A stretch of 64,000 bases of DNA. Source: Sphingobacterium sp. Lineage in GTDB: Bacteria; Bacteroidota; Bacteroidia; Sphingobacteriales; Sphingobacteriaceae. This document shows positions 45,133 to 53,837 of the stretch, in pieces (position 1 is the stretch's first letter; each line of letters opens with the position of its first letter). Under the pieces are notes generated by a model. The model saw only the letters and a program-made list of their open reading frames with translations. It was not told where the DNA came from and searched no databases. The DNA is taken from contig JAITTY010000006.1 of the NCBI GenBank assembly GCA_031286695.1, positions 248,001 to 312,000 on the forward strand. Direction: 5' to 3'. Both the position numbers and the translations under genes were made by a program.

Positions 45133-46236
45133 ATGAAACAGTTATTCGCTTTTATCCGTAAGGAGTTTTATCATGTTTTCAGGGATCGTAGGACCTTGCT
45201 CATTCTTTTTGGGTTTCCCATTGTACAGATCCTTCTTTTTGGTTTTGCCTTGAGCAGCGAAGTCAAAAATATCGGGGTTGCGATACAAGACAATGCCCAT
45301 GATGTAAATTCTAGCGAAATTATAAACCGTATTCAGAAGAGCTCTTATTTTAAAGTGAAAGAAGAGATTGTCTCGTACAGTGATGTTGAGCGCCGGTTTA
45401 AAGATGGAAGTATCAGATGCGCAATCATATTTCCTGTCAATTTTGGTCAGGATCTCTATCGGAAAGAAGGGAGTCGTATTCAGATTCTGGCCGATGCCTC
45501 CGATCCGAATACAGCCACCATAGCTGTAAATTATCTAACCGCTATTATCAGGGCCTATCAGCAGGATCTTAATCCCAATAGAACCCTTAGCTATCAGATT
45601 GTGCCCCAATTGAGACAATTGTACAATGAAGAACAGAATGGTTCCCTGAACTTTATTCCCGGAGTAATAGCACTTATATTTATGATTGTAAGTACAGCCC
45701 TGACTTCAGTCGCTGTCGTTAGGGAGAAGGAACTTGGGACGATGGAAATTCTATTGGTCTCACCGTTCAAACCCATCCTGGTTTTAATAGCTAAAGCAAT
45801 TCCATATCTCGTGCTTTCGTTGATCAATTTCATCATTATCCTTCTACTCGCTGTGTTTTTGCTGAATGTGGAGATAAGAGGAAGCCTGGTGTTGATTTTT
45901 GCGGAAAGCATTTTGTTTATAATAACTTGTCTTTCGCTTGGTCTGTTGATCTCCAATGTTACGGACTCTCAGCAGACAGCCATGTTAATTTCTATGATGG
46001 GCATGATGCTGCCCACTTTGTTATTGACAGGTTTTATGTTCCCACTGGAAAATATGCCCTCGATATTTCAGGTTATTTCACACATTGTACCGTCCAGGTA
46101 TTATTATGCTATTATCAAGGCTGTTATGCTCAAAGGCCTGGGCTTTGGTTATGTTTGGAAGGAGACATTGATTCTGGCCGGGATGGCAGTTGTATTGTTG
46201 TCAATTGCATTGAAAAGATTTAAAATCAGATTGTAA
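45133..46236 (+). CDS. ABC-2 type permease (YbhS-like)
   Basis: A 367-residue inner-membrane permease. The N-terminal cytoplasmic anchor KEFYHVFRDRRTLLILFGFP leads into TM1; a large extracytoplasmic domain spans about 45-165; five further helices follow, with the VVREKELGTMEILLVSP coupling segment contacting the ATPases. The topology is the standard one for ABC-2 drug and polysaccharide exporters (YbhS/YbhR, DrrB-like). Its stop overlaps the next start (TAATG). Confidence 0.9.
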   Translation: MKQLFAFIRKEFYHVFRDRRTLLILFGFPIVQILLFGFALSSEVKNIGVAIQDNAHDVNSSEIINRIQKSSYFKVKEEIVSYSDVERRFKDGSIRCAIIFPVNFGQDLYRKEGSRIQILADASDPNTATIAVNYLTAIIRAYQQDLNPNRTLSYQIVPQLRQLYNEEQNGSLNFIPGVIALIFMIVSTALTSVAVVREKELGTMEILLVSPFKPILVLIAKAIPYLVLSLINFIIILLLAVFLLNVEIRGSLVLIFAESILFIITCLSLGLLISNVTDSQQTAMLISMMGMMLPTLLLTGFMFPLENMPSIFQVISHIVPSRYYYAIIKAVMLKGLGFGYVWKETLILAGMAVVLLSIALKRFKIRL

Positions 46237-47360
46237 TGGAGGTGTTAAAATTTATATTACAGAAGGAATTTCGGCAAATTTTCAGAGATAAGATCATCTT
46301 GGCGATGATGTTTGTCATGCCTACTGTTCAATTGATTATTATGCCATTTGCAGCCAATTTTGAAGTTAAAAATATTAATGTGGCGTATGTCGACAATGAC
46401 CATAGTTCGTATTCGCAGAGATTGGTCGAGAAAATAGCTGCTTCCGGATATTTCAAAATTGTCAGTAGTCCACAATCCTATAAAGAAGGGTTGAAGATGA
46501 TTGAAAAGGGGGATGCCGACCTTGTACTGGAGATCCCGTTGGGTTTTGAGCGGAACTTGGTTAGGGAAGGGCTGCAAGAGGTTAATATGGCTGTGGATGC
46601 GATAAATGGAACGAAGTCATCTTTAGGCGGAGCATATTTAACAAACGTAATTGCCGATTTCAATAGCAATTTGGATGTCAATATCAAAGCCTCAAAGTCC
46701 GTTGTTCAGGGGCAAGCTGCAACCATTGAAATCGCCAATTCCAATTGGTACAATCCACATGCCGAATACAAATACTATATGGTACCCGGTATTTTGGTTT
46801 TGTTGCTTACAATGATTGGTGGATTTATTACAGCACTCAATATTGTTAAAGAAAAAGAGATTGGGACCATTGAGCAGATCAATGTAACGCCTATTAAGAA
46901 ATGGCAGTTTATTTTAGGTAAACTTATTCCATTCTGGATTGTGGGAATGATCGTATTCACTGTCGGAATGATCGTGATGTATATTGTTTATGGGATTTTC
47001 CCCGAAGGAAGTCTACTCCTTTTATACCTTTTTGCTGCAGTTTATCTAATTGCATTATTGGGCTTAGGTTTGTTGATTTCGACACTTGCAGATACGCAGC
47101 TGCAAGCGATGTTCATCGCTTATTTCTTTATGATGGTCTTTATGCTGATGAGCGGTTTTTTTAAGAGTACAGACAGTATGCCTGGATGGGCAAGAATAAT
47201 ATCTCAATGCACACCGGTGACTCACTTTATTACTGTGGTACGATTGATCGTATTAAAAGGAAGCAGCTTTCAAGAAGTAAAATTAGAATTATTGTATCTC
47301 ATCGGATTTGCATTTTTGTTAAACAGCCTGGCAATCTATAATTACAGAAAGACTGCTTAG
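46236..47360 (+). CDS. ABC-2 type permease (YbhR-like)
   Basis: A 374-residue permease paralogous to the previous one: KEFRQIFRDKIILAMMFVMP at the N-terminus, a large extracytoplasmic domain (about 40-175), then a cluster of five helices with the coupling motif NIVKEKEIGTIEQINVTPI. The two permeases probably form a heterodimer. It is the last gene of the six-gene efflux operon; no U-tailed terminator is seen in the 150 bases before the convergent DUF389 gene. Confidence 0.9.
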   Translation: MEVLKFILQKEFRQIFRDKIILAMMFVMPTVQLIIMPFAANFEVKNINVAYVDNDHSSYSQRLVEKIAASGYFKIVSSPQSYKEGLKMIEKGDADLVLEIPLGFERNLVREGLQEVNMAVDAINGTKSSLGGAYLTNVIADFNSNLDVNIKASKSVVQGQAATIEIANSNWYNPHAEYKYYMVPGILVLLLTMIGGFITALNIVKEKEIGTIEQINVTPIKKWQFILGKLIPFWIVGMIVFTVGMIVMYIVYGIFPEGSLLLLYLFAAVYLIALLGLGLLISTLADTQLQAMFIAYFFMMVFMLMSGFFKSTDSMPGWARIISQCTPVTHFITVVRLIVLKGSSFQEVKLELLYLIGFAFLLNSLAIYNYRKTA

Positions 47361-47510
47361 AAGTGATAAATACCCCATGTTTTTTGCTTTTTAACGTGAT
47401 CGTGATTACGGTCGGTATCAAAAAGTAAAGCTGACTTCCAGTGTGTTGTGTATTGGAACAAGAATCGATTTTTACAGCCTTTCGGCTGCTAATTGATTAA
47501 CTTTAAGTGT

Positions 47511-48803
47511 TTACTTACCTATAATCGCGACACTGTCTTTCGGGAAATGATTCTGTAACCATCGCGTTAATTTTTCTTGTTGAGTTAAGGGGAATGGAGT
47601 TTTCGTCGTATAAATAAATGCGACAAGATTAGCGACGCTATCTGTTTTTACATAATATTGTTGTGTACCAATACTGTAGGAGCTCAGTTCGGGAAACAAT
47701 ACTGAGATATCTCGATCGAGTTGGGGATTGGCCAACTGATATTTAGTGAGCTCATTGTTGAGAGCCCGTATGGTGAGATCCTTTTCACTCACTGCGGCCG
47801 TCCGTCTGTCTATTTCACTAAGAATACTTGATTTTAAATCCAGGCTGTCTTGATGGATAACAAGAGTGGTATTTGTAATTCCAAAAGTTTTCATTGTCTG
47901 TTGCAGTGATTTGACTTCCTCACTGCTAAATTTTTTTGATAGAAAAGCAAGCTCCAGTTTCTTTGGTTTACTATTCATTTCAAGCTTTTCGTAGATCACA
48001 GTATAGCCCTTATTGCTAAGCTCCTGTTGAACAAATTGATTTATTTTGTTTGTGTATTTCTTCTCTTGGAGCATATTGTAAGCAAAATAGATACTTGGCA
48101 GCACAAGTATAATGGTTATGATCGTGATGCTTTGTGTAATTCTTTTTTCACGTTGTTGATCGATATAGTGCTTTTTGGGGTAACGCAAATATTTGACAAT
48201 AATAAAAGTGGAAATACAGATAAAAACACAGTTTATGATATATAGAAATAGTGCTCCAGCAAAATAGCTGATATTGCCTATTGCCAATCCATACCCGGCG
48301 GTACAAAGGGGAGGCATGAGAGCCGTTGCAATTGCAACACCAGGAATTGGGTTACCTTTATCAACCCTTGTAATGGCAATGACACCTACTAAACCTCCAA
48401 AAATGGCAATCATTACATCGTAGATATTGGGAGAGGTACGTGCCAACAATTCCGACTGTGCTTCTTTGAAAGGGCTTAAAAGAAAGTAAATAAAAGAAAC
48501 GACCAGACTGATCAGTGTGGCTATCAATAGGTTTTTTATAGATTTTTTAAGTAATTGGAAATCGAAGGTTCCGAGGGCAAAGCCAGCTCCTACAATTGGT
48601 CCCATTAATGGCGATATCAGCATCGCACCGATAATGACAGCTGTAGAATTGACATTTAGCCCGACAGAGGCAACCACGATCGCACAGGCAAGGATCCAAG
48701 CGTTGGCTCCGCGAAAGGAAATATTGCTGACAACATTTTCTAGAACAGTTTCCTTTTTATCTTCGCCTTGATGCAGGTCGAAAAATCTCAGTATTTTATT
48801 CAT
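47511..48803 (-). CDS. DUF389 (TIGR00341-type) membrane protein
   Basis: A protein of about 430 residues with six hydrophobic helices in the N-terminal half. The family core is VVASVGLNVNSTAVIIGAML, then SPLMGPIVGAGFALG, where the SPLMGP motif is characteristic. A soluble C-terminal domain of about 180 residues (OmpA-like or periplasmic, unknown) follows. DUF389 proteins are inner-membrane proteins of unknown function. The frame extends to 48923, but MNKILRFFD at 48803 begins the conserved part. Confidence 0.85.
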   Translation of the reverse strand: MNKILRFFDLHQGEDKKETVLENVVSNISFRGANAWILACAIVVASVGLNVNSTAVIIGAMLISPLMGPIVGAGFALGTFDFQLLKKSIKNLLIATLISLVVSFIYFLLSPFKEAQSELLARTSPNIYDVMIAIFGGLVGVIAITRVDKGNPIPGVAIATALMPPLCTAGYGLAIGNISYFAGALFLYIINCVFICISTFIIVKYLRYPKKHYIDQQREKRITQSITIITIILVLPSIYFAYNMLQEKKYTNKINQFVQQELSNKGYTVIYEKLEMNSKPKKLELAFLSKKFSSEEVKSLQQTMKTFGITNTTLVIHQDSLDLKSSILSEIDRRTAAVSEKDLTIRALNNELTKYQLANPQLDRDISVLFPELSSYSIGTQQYYVKTDSVANLVAFIYTTKTPFPLTQQEKLTRWLQNHFPKDSVAIIGK

Positions 48804-49012
48804 AAACTTACCTTTATCCTTCCTAATATAGCAAACAATATGTGTTACCCCCTTAAAGTTACATAGCTTTTCCTGATTTGTGGTGCCTGGACTATAAAAG
48901 AGCTGCGGCCCTAAAAGACGCAACCGGGTAATTAATCGTCAAGAATATTTTGTCTATTCCCCATAAAATATTATCTTTTAGTAATTTTAGAACTTAGAAA
49001 CAAGGAATAGAG

Positions 49013-49981
49013 ATGTCATTAATAGATTTATCAAAACGCGTCGCGTTAGGCATAGATATCGGTGGGACCAATACTAAATTCGGCGTGGTCAACCATCGGG
49101 GAGAAGTGCTTGAAAAAGGAAGTATAAGAACGGATGATTATGAGACCGTAGAAGAGTTTATCGAAGCTTTGTATGAAAAAGCTTATCCGTTAATTCAAAC
49201 GTTTGGCGGCGAAAAAAGTTTTGATGGAATTGGTGTTGGTGCCCCGGATGCGAATTATTATACCGGAACAATAGATCATGCACCGAATCTTCCCTGGAAA
49301 GGTGTGATTCGATTTAGTGAGTTAATGACTGCTAGGTTTAATATTCCCTGCACCATTACCAACGATGCGAATGCTGCAGCTTATGGTGAAATGCTGTTTG
49401 GGGCGGCGCGAGGGATGAAAGACTTTATTATGATCACCTTGGGAACCGGTGTGGGAAGTGGAATTGTCGCTGGAGGAAAGCTTATCTATGGGCACGATGG
49501 ATTCGCTGGAGAATTAGGGCACACTATTGTTAAACCTGGCGGAAGAAAACATTGGAGCACGGGCTCTGAAGGAAGCCTAGAAGCTTATGCGTCTGCGACA
49601 GGGATTACAATTACGGCCAAGAAAATGAGGGCTGAATTTCCAGAATCGATGTTGAACCAGTATCCTGAAGATGCTATCAATTCGAAGACAGTTCATGAAT
49701 GCGCACTTCAAGGTGATGCAATAGCGATTGAAGTATTTCGGTATACAGGTCAGAAACTAGGTGAAGCATTGGCAAATTTTGTGATGTTTTCCTCTCCGGA
49801 AGCAATACTGCTTTTTGGCGGAGTAATTAAGGCTGGAGATTTTATTTTAAAACCCGCAAAGTTACATATGGAAAGAAACCTTTTTCCCTTGTTTAGAAAC
49901 AAAGTGAAACTGGTCTTTAGTGAATTGGAAGAGGCCGATGCTGCTATTCTTGGCGCAAGTGCATTGGTTTGGGAAAAATAA
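49013..49981 (+). CDS. ROK-family sugar kinase/glucokinase-like protein
   Basis: A 322-residue ASKHA kinase. The phosphate-1 loop LGIDIGGTNTKFGVV is near residue 15, the catalytic aspartate lies in ITNDANAAAYGE, and the phosphate-2 motif is TLGTGVGSGIV. GELGHTIVKPGG and the downstream LEAYAS give the ROK pattern, but the zinc-binding cysteines of the CxCGxxGCxE motif are absent (KHWSTGSEGSLE instead). Cytosolic; likely phosphorylates glucose or another hexose. It is monocistronic. Confidence 0.88.
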   Translation: MSLIDLSKRVALGIDIGGTNTKFGVVNHRGEVLEKGSIRTDDYETVEEFIEALYEKAYPLIQTFGGEKSFDGIGVGAPDANYYTGTIDHAPNLPWKGVIRFSELMTARFNIPCTITNDANAAAYGEMLFGAARGMKDFIMITLGTGVGSGIVAGGKLIYGHDGFAGELGHTIVKPGGRKHWSTGSEGSLEAYASATGITITAKKMRAEFPESMLNQYPEDAINSKTVHECALQGDAIAIEVFRYTGQKLGEALANFVMFSSPEAILLFGGVIKAGDFILKPAKLHMERNLFPLFRNKVKLVFSELEEADAAILGASALVWEK

Positions 49982-49995
49982 AGTATTCATTTGTT

Positions 49996-50041
49996 CTCTA
50001 TGTACAAGAGCTTTCGCTATAGAAAGCCCTTGTACATAGAG
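49996..50041 (+). terminator. Hairpin after the ROK kinase gene
   Basis: Perfect 13-bp outer arms (49996-50008 and 50029-50041) with an inner GCTTTC/GAAAGC pairing (50010-50015, 50022-50027). It starts 15 bases after the stop. No T run follows, so it may stabilise the mRNA end or act as a processed terminator rather than as an intrinsic one. Confidence 0.55.
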
Positions 50042-50230
50042 CGTGAATCTGTTCGGATTGCTAAGATTTCACCATATCCCTAAGATAATTGTTCCGCAAA
50101 TTTAATCGATTCTCCAGCATTAGGGAATAAATAACCGACCATTTCATTCTTTAGATAACTAGTCATTATTTTTTGCGGCCTAAAGGCATAATCTTTGCTG
50201 ATAAGTTCTTTTAAACTTAAAACTATTTAT

Positions 50231-50614
50231 ATGAAAAAGACTATTTTTCTTCTTTTGTTATTATGCACCGTTTTATTATCAAAAGCAGATCAGCTTCAGG
50301 CACTAACGCAAAAGCAAGCAGAAACTGCTGTTGCATATCTTAAGAAAGAGCCTGTTGTTATTTTGTGGTGTAGCTGCTGCGATAATCAACCAGCTAAAAA
50401 GATTACTGTTAACGAGGTTTATTTCAAGAAATACCCGGACGGAAAATATTATTCAGTTATTGTAAAAGGTAGAGATGAAAGTGGAACTGAAGTAGAAGAA
50501 TATGTGGACTTAGCTTATGTGTTTGTGAAAAAAGGGAAAAAGGCAAAAAGCTTGGGTAAGGTGTTGAAATTTGAATGTGATCCCTGTACAAAACCGTTCG
50601 ATTGGTCGGTTTAA
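50231..50614 (+). CDS. Hypothetical small exported cysteine-containing protein
   Basis: A 127-residue protein from ATG 50231, with a signal peptide (IFLLLLLCTVLLSKADQ). The mature part has CSCC near residue 49 and CDPC near the C-terminus, so disulphides or metal binding are plausible. The motif EEYVDLAYVFVKKGKK gives a beta-strand pattern. I do not recognise the family. It is monocistronic, and a bidirectional terminator follows at 50640. The longer frame from 50195 is less likely, as it would precede the signal with unrelated residues. Confidence 0.6.
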   Translation: MKKTIFLLLLLCTVLLSKADQLQALTQKQAETAVAYLKKEPVVILWCSCCDNQPAKKITVNEVYFKKYPDGKYYSVIVKGRDESGTEVEEYVDLAYVFVKKGKKAKSLGKVLKFECDPCTKPFDWSV

Positions 50615-50639
50615 CTAGAATAGGAAAGAAGGATTAAAA

Positions 50640-50671
50640 AAAACTCCCGAGATTTTAAGCTCGGGAGTTTT
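50640..50671. terminator. Bidirectional terminator shared by the small gene and tRNA-Leu
   Basis: A 12-bp perfect stem (50640-50651 and 50660-50671), loop ATTTTAAG. On the plus side it ends in TTTT; on the minus side it is followed by eight T. It begins 3 bases beyond the tRNA 3' end and so ends the tRNA transcript. Confidence 0.8.
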
Positions 50672-50674
50672 AAG

Positions 50675-50756
50675 TGCGGAAGAAGGGACTCGAACCCCCA
50701 CGCCTCGCGGCGCCAGATCCTAAGTCTGGTGCGGCTACCAATTACGCCACTTCCGC
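50675..50756 (-). tRNA. tRNA-Leu (anticodon UAG)
   Basis: 82 bases on the minus strand with a class II fold. Acceptor arms GCGGAAG (50756-50750) and CTTCCGC (50682-50676) pair fully, with discriminator A at 50675. The anticodon stem CCAGA/TCTGG encloses loop CTTAGGA, giving anticodon UAG (reads CUA and other CUN). A long variable arm and the T-loop GGTTCGAGTCC are present. No CCA is encoded. Confidence 0.95.
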
Positions 50757-50950
50757 ATTAGGATTTCTTATGATGTCGCAAATATATGAACCAAAGTGAT
50801 ATCTTGCAAGTGAATAGACCATATTCCTTGTTTTAAATATGGATCATCCTGTTTATGAACAGAATATTTTTTTCATCGATCCTTGCCTTTTACCACACGA
50901 TCTACTAGCGGGTTGTTTGGCCTATTTTTTACGACTGGATATTTGCTATC

Positions 50951-52009
50951 CTAATTAAGTTTTGTTAATGCCTTTGAATTTCTTAATAAAAAGACATATT
51001 GAAAATAATCTGTCGTATAAGTTGTTTGTACTGGTACAATATTTTCGCCAAATAGCCTAGATTTCACTGTTATTAAATTTTGGGATCTAAGGTAAGGAGA
51101 ATGCGGCGCATCGAGTTTAAACAAAGAAATACTATTTGGCTGACTTAATTCCTTTAGATCTCCAATACCCTTAACGAGCATAAGGGGGCCATCTGCATTT
51201 ACCCAATTTACTTTTTCGTTTGAAGGAGTAGGAAATTGAGGATTTTTTGGAAGGTACATGTCACTATCGATAGTATAACTTACAAAGCTTGATACTTTAT
51301 ACCCTTTGTTTTTTAAGCGTGTAGCAAGAGGCTCTTTGGCTACATCTTTTCCTTTCTGTAAAACATGGAAAAAACCAAATAGTCCATATAGTTTTTCACC
51401 CTCGATATGGTGCTTTTTGATATAATTTTCTAGGTTTAACAGCATAGCTGAGTCTCTGGATATTGTAGATTTATCGTCTGTAAAGCTTTTGTCAATACCA
51501 ATTACTGTAATTTTTGCGGTGTCGGCTAATTTTTGGTTATAGTCATAAATATCAGCCCATTTTTGATATAGTTCCAAGCTCGATTGCTGCGGAATTCGCT
51601 TTCGTATAGAACTGACCACATCTTTTAATAACGCGTTATCTTTCGCTGGGTTGGAGAGAAAAGTATTTAGTTTATTTGCATTGTTGCTATCCATTTCTGC
51701 GATATAGTATTTCACATGAAGTTTTTTATTCAGAAAGAATAAAAGCTCTTTGTCTATTTTTTGATTATCAGCATAACCATGGATTTCTCCAAGTAAAAAT
51801 ACATCAGACCTGTAAAAGTTATTGTCGAATAATGTAGCCACAATACTGTCTTTAATATCGGCCCTATGCTGGCTGAGGTAATCTGTGTTTTCCTTGCTGG
51901 TACTTCCGATAAATACTTTATTGGAAATAATAAAATAAAGGAATAACAGGATAATGATAGTCAGAATAGAAAAAAATGTGATCTTGATAAATTTAAAAAG
52001 CTTTTTCAT
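50951..52009 (-). CDS. Membrane-anchored erythromycin-esterase/ChaN-like domain protein
   Basis: A 352-residue protein with one N-terminal transmembrane helix (about residues 8-30) and an extracytoplasmic domain. The domain contains FLLGEIHGYADNQK, the G-E-x-H-G motif of the EreA/ChaN/TraB (TIKI-like) superfamily, then YIAEMDSNNANKLN and a second histidine region FGFFHVLQKGK. These Glu/His residues would form the active or metal site. The substrate is unknown; the true EreA hydrolysis of macrolides cannot be assumed. I start at 52009, where the anchor begins; the frame opens at 52054. Confidence 0.6.
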   Translation of the reverse strand: MKKLFKFIKITFFSILTIIILLFLYFIISNKVFIGSTSKENTDYLSQHRADIKDSIVATLFDNNFYRSDVFLLGEIHGYADNQKIDKELLFFLNKKLHVKYYIAEMDSNNANKLNTFLSNPAKDNALLKDVVSSIRKRIPQQSSLELYQKWADIYDYNQKLADTAKITVIGIDKSFTDDKSTISRDSAMLLNLENYIKKHHIEGEKLYGLFGFFHVLQKGKDVAKEPLATRLKNKGYKVSSFVSYTIDSDMYLPKNPQFPTPSNEKVNWVNADGPLMLVKGIGDLKELSQPNSISLFKLDAPHSPYLRSQNLITVKSRLFGENIVPVQTTYTTDYFQYVFLLRNSKALTKLN

Positions 52010-52116
52010 AAATAGGGTTTTGGCAAAGATATTATTTTTCAAGGAATGAGTCAATAATTATCTATGTATATAATTATAGGTAGCTTTCTGTATCTTTAAA
52101 GATTTGGGTTATGCAA

Positions 52117-52563
52117 TCAATTACGCCCGAGTTTTTGGACTAAAATAGCTATTTTATAGCTGCCTTTTAATCCTTGAGTTCCCTGTTCTGCGTTTGGATA
52201 GGGTAAGACATTTTGCAACGTGATCGTATATCCGTTGAAATTAGTCGATTTCTGATAACCTCTTTCCTGCATGTCCATTGTGGCAAGATTCAATTGAACC
52301 GGTTTGGTTGATTTTTCCATGATTTCAATTTCTGCAACAGCAACTCCCGCCCAAATACAGTTGACTCCTTCTGGGCAACGGCTATCTTCTGAAATACCGT
52401 TAAATTTAATAGCTATCGGAAATTCTTTTAGGGATTTCTCCTGCCCTTCAGTCAGGTATATGGGGGCAGGGACTGCCGTATCTGACTTCACTTCCTTTTT
52501 AGTAAGACAACTTACTAATGTAAAGATTACTAAGCCAAAAATAAGAGTTTTGTATCGTGTCAT
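52117..52563 (-). CDS. Hypothetical lipoprotein with conserved CPxxxxCIWAG motif
   Basis: A 148-residue lipoprotein from ATG 52563: lipobox LVSC (cysteine about residue 19). The mature domain contains SRCPEGVNCIWAGVA, a two-cysteine motif I have seen in a widespread group of small exported proteins without assigned function. The next strands (AEIEIMEK, NFNGYTITLQNVLPYP) indicate a beta-sandwich. It is 107 bases from the anchored EreA-like gene, same strand, possibly cotranscribed with it. Function unknown. Confidence 0.65.
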   Translation of the reverse strand: MTRYKTLIFGLVIFTLVSCLTKKEVKSDTAVPAPIYLTEGQEKSLKEFPIAIKFNGISEDSRCPEGVNCIWAGVAVAEIEIMEKSTKPVQLNLATMDMQERGYQKSTNFNGYTITLQNVLPYPNAEQGTQGLKGSYKIAILVQKLGRN

Positions 52564-52787
52564 ATGAATGTTCTTAATACCCAAAACTAAGCCATATTGA
52601 AGAAAATTCGGCATGTTAAATAAAATAAGTAAAGGACCTTTCGAGATCTTTTTCCACCTATTAGACCAAAATCTACCCCATTTACTTCGTTCATTGGAGT
52701 AGATTTGGTTTCACCTCTGATGGACAATTGAGCTGTGCTTAGTTGTTTGGGCAGATTAATGTGAATTTTATAACCAATACTAAATAG

Positions 52788-53153
52788 ATGTCAATACTGA
52801 ATCACTTAAATGCACACATGCATCTCAAAAAACATATCCGCCTGAATGTAATTGCTGATCTTAATATGAGTATTTTCTACTTTAAGAAAAGACCTTTTAT
52901 TGTGATGGATTTGTCGAATGAAAAGATCTATTTCAATGATAGTGGATTAGAATGGCTGCGTTCAGAAAAACAGCATGAACAGCCTCTTCAATGGATGCGA
53001 AGTAAATATCTTCCTTCCAAGAATTGGGTTGGATTAGCTGTGGATAACGAAAAGAATGATTTAATTATTCAACTGATAGACGAATTTTATTTAGCGACGT
53101 GTGAGATGTTGTTGATAAAGCCTATTCGTGCGGAAATTCTTCCCTCAAGTTAA
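52788..53153 (+). CDS. Hypothetical small protein
   Basis: I do not recognise this 121-residue product. It has no signal peptide or transmembrane segment, and the composition is mixed with a hydrophobic centre (SIFYFKKRPFIVMDLS) and an acidic helix (IIQLIDEFYLATCEMLL). A second ATG at 52818 (MHLKKH) is an alternative start. It lies 115 bases before the ECF sigma gene in the same direction, so it might share regulation, but the spacer is long. Confidence 0.5.
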   Translation: MSILNHLNAHMHLKKHIRLNVIADLNMSIFYFKKRPFIVMDLSNEKIYFNDSGLEWLRSEKQHEQPLQWMRSKYLPSKNWVGLAVDNEKNDLIIQLIDEFYLATCEMLLIKPIRAEILPSS

Positions 53154-53268
53154 AGGTTTATGTAATAGGTATTTTAACCTGTTTGATAAGTACTTTAACT
53201 TGTTTTATTTCAGGGGCTTTTTTTTCTGATCTTTAATATTCATCTTTAGGATACTATAAACGTAAAAT

Positions 53269-53835
53269 TTGAGTCCATTACACAATCTTTCTGAAGAGAC
53301 ATTAATTCTTTTATTGAAAAAAAAGAACCAACAGGCTTTTAGTTATCTCTATGATCACTATGCCAGTGCGCTCTTTGGGGTGATTTGCCGTATCGTGGGT
53401 TCAAGTGAACATGCTGAAGAAGTCATTCAGGATGTATTCGTCAAAATCTGGCGGCATATCGATCTTTTCGATGCGGAAAAAGGCCGTCTATATACCTGGA
53501 TGATTAATATTGCCCGCAATACGGCCCTTGACCATCGGAAGTCCAAAGCGATAATCAACGAAAAGAAAAACCAGCCGCTTTCAAATATCGTAAATAGGGA
53601 GGAAGAACAAGATCAAAGTCAAGGTGAAGAGCACACAAAAGCAGATTTTATTGGATTCAAAAATATTTTAGATAAATTAAGGCCTGAATGGCGTATCTTG
53701 ATTGAAATGGCCTATTATGATGGGTATACACAACAAGAAATTGCCGAGCAGCTTGAAGTGCCTCTAGGAACGGTAAAGACACGGACTAGAGCTGCATTTT
53801 TACAGTTACAACAATTATTAAAGGAGTATCGTTAG
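53269..53835 (+). CDS. ECF RNA polymerase sigma factor (SigK-like)
   Basis: A 188-residue sigma-70 family factor of the ECF type: region 2 with AFSYLYDHYASALFGVICRI and EEVIQDVFVKIWRHIDLFD, then a linker and region 4 reading LRPEWRILIEMAYYDGYTQQEIAEQLEVPLGTVKTR. It starts at TTG (53269); no ATG occurs early enough to keep region 2 intact. The next gene, also starting with TTG, encodes an anti-sigma factor 2 bases downstream. Together with RskA it resembles the SigK/RskA pair that answers redox or envelope stress. Confidence 0.9.
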   Translation: MSPLHNLSEETLILLLKKKNQQAFSYLYDHYASALFGVICRIVGSSEHAEEVIQDVFVKIWRHIDLFDAEKGRLYTWMINIARNTALDHRKSKAIINEKKNQPLSNIVNREEEQDQSQGEEHTKADFIGFKNILDKLRPEWRILIEMAYYDGYTQQEIAEQLEVPLGTVKTRTRAAFLQLQQLLKEYR

Positions 53836-53837
53836 TT

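Noticed and set aside
47475..47489. CAGCC-TTTC-GGCTG hairpin between the permease and DUF389 genes as terminator
   Set aside because: Only a 5-bp stem and no U run on either strand.
50951..52009. Macrolide-resistance erythromycin esterase
   Set aside because: Only the superfamily motif is visible; the N-terminal anchor and context do not fit a true Ere enzyme.
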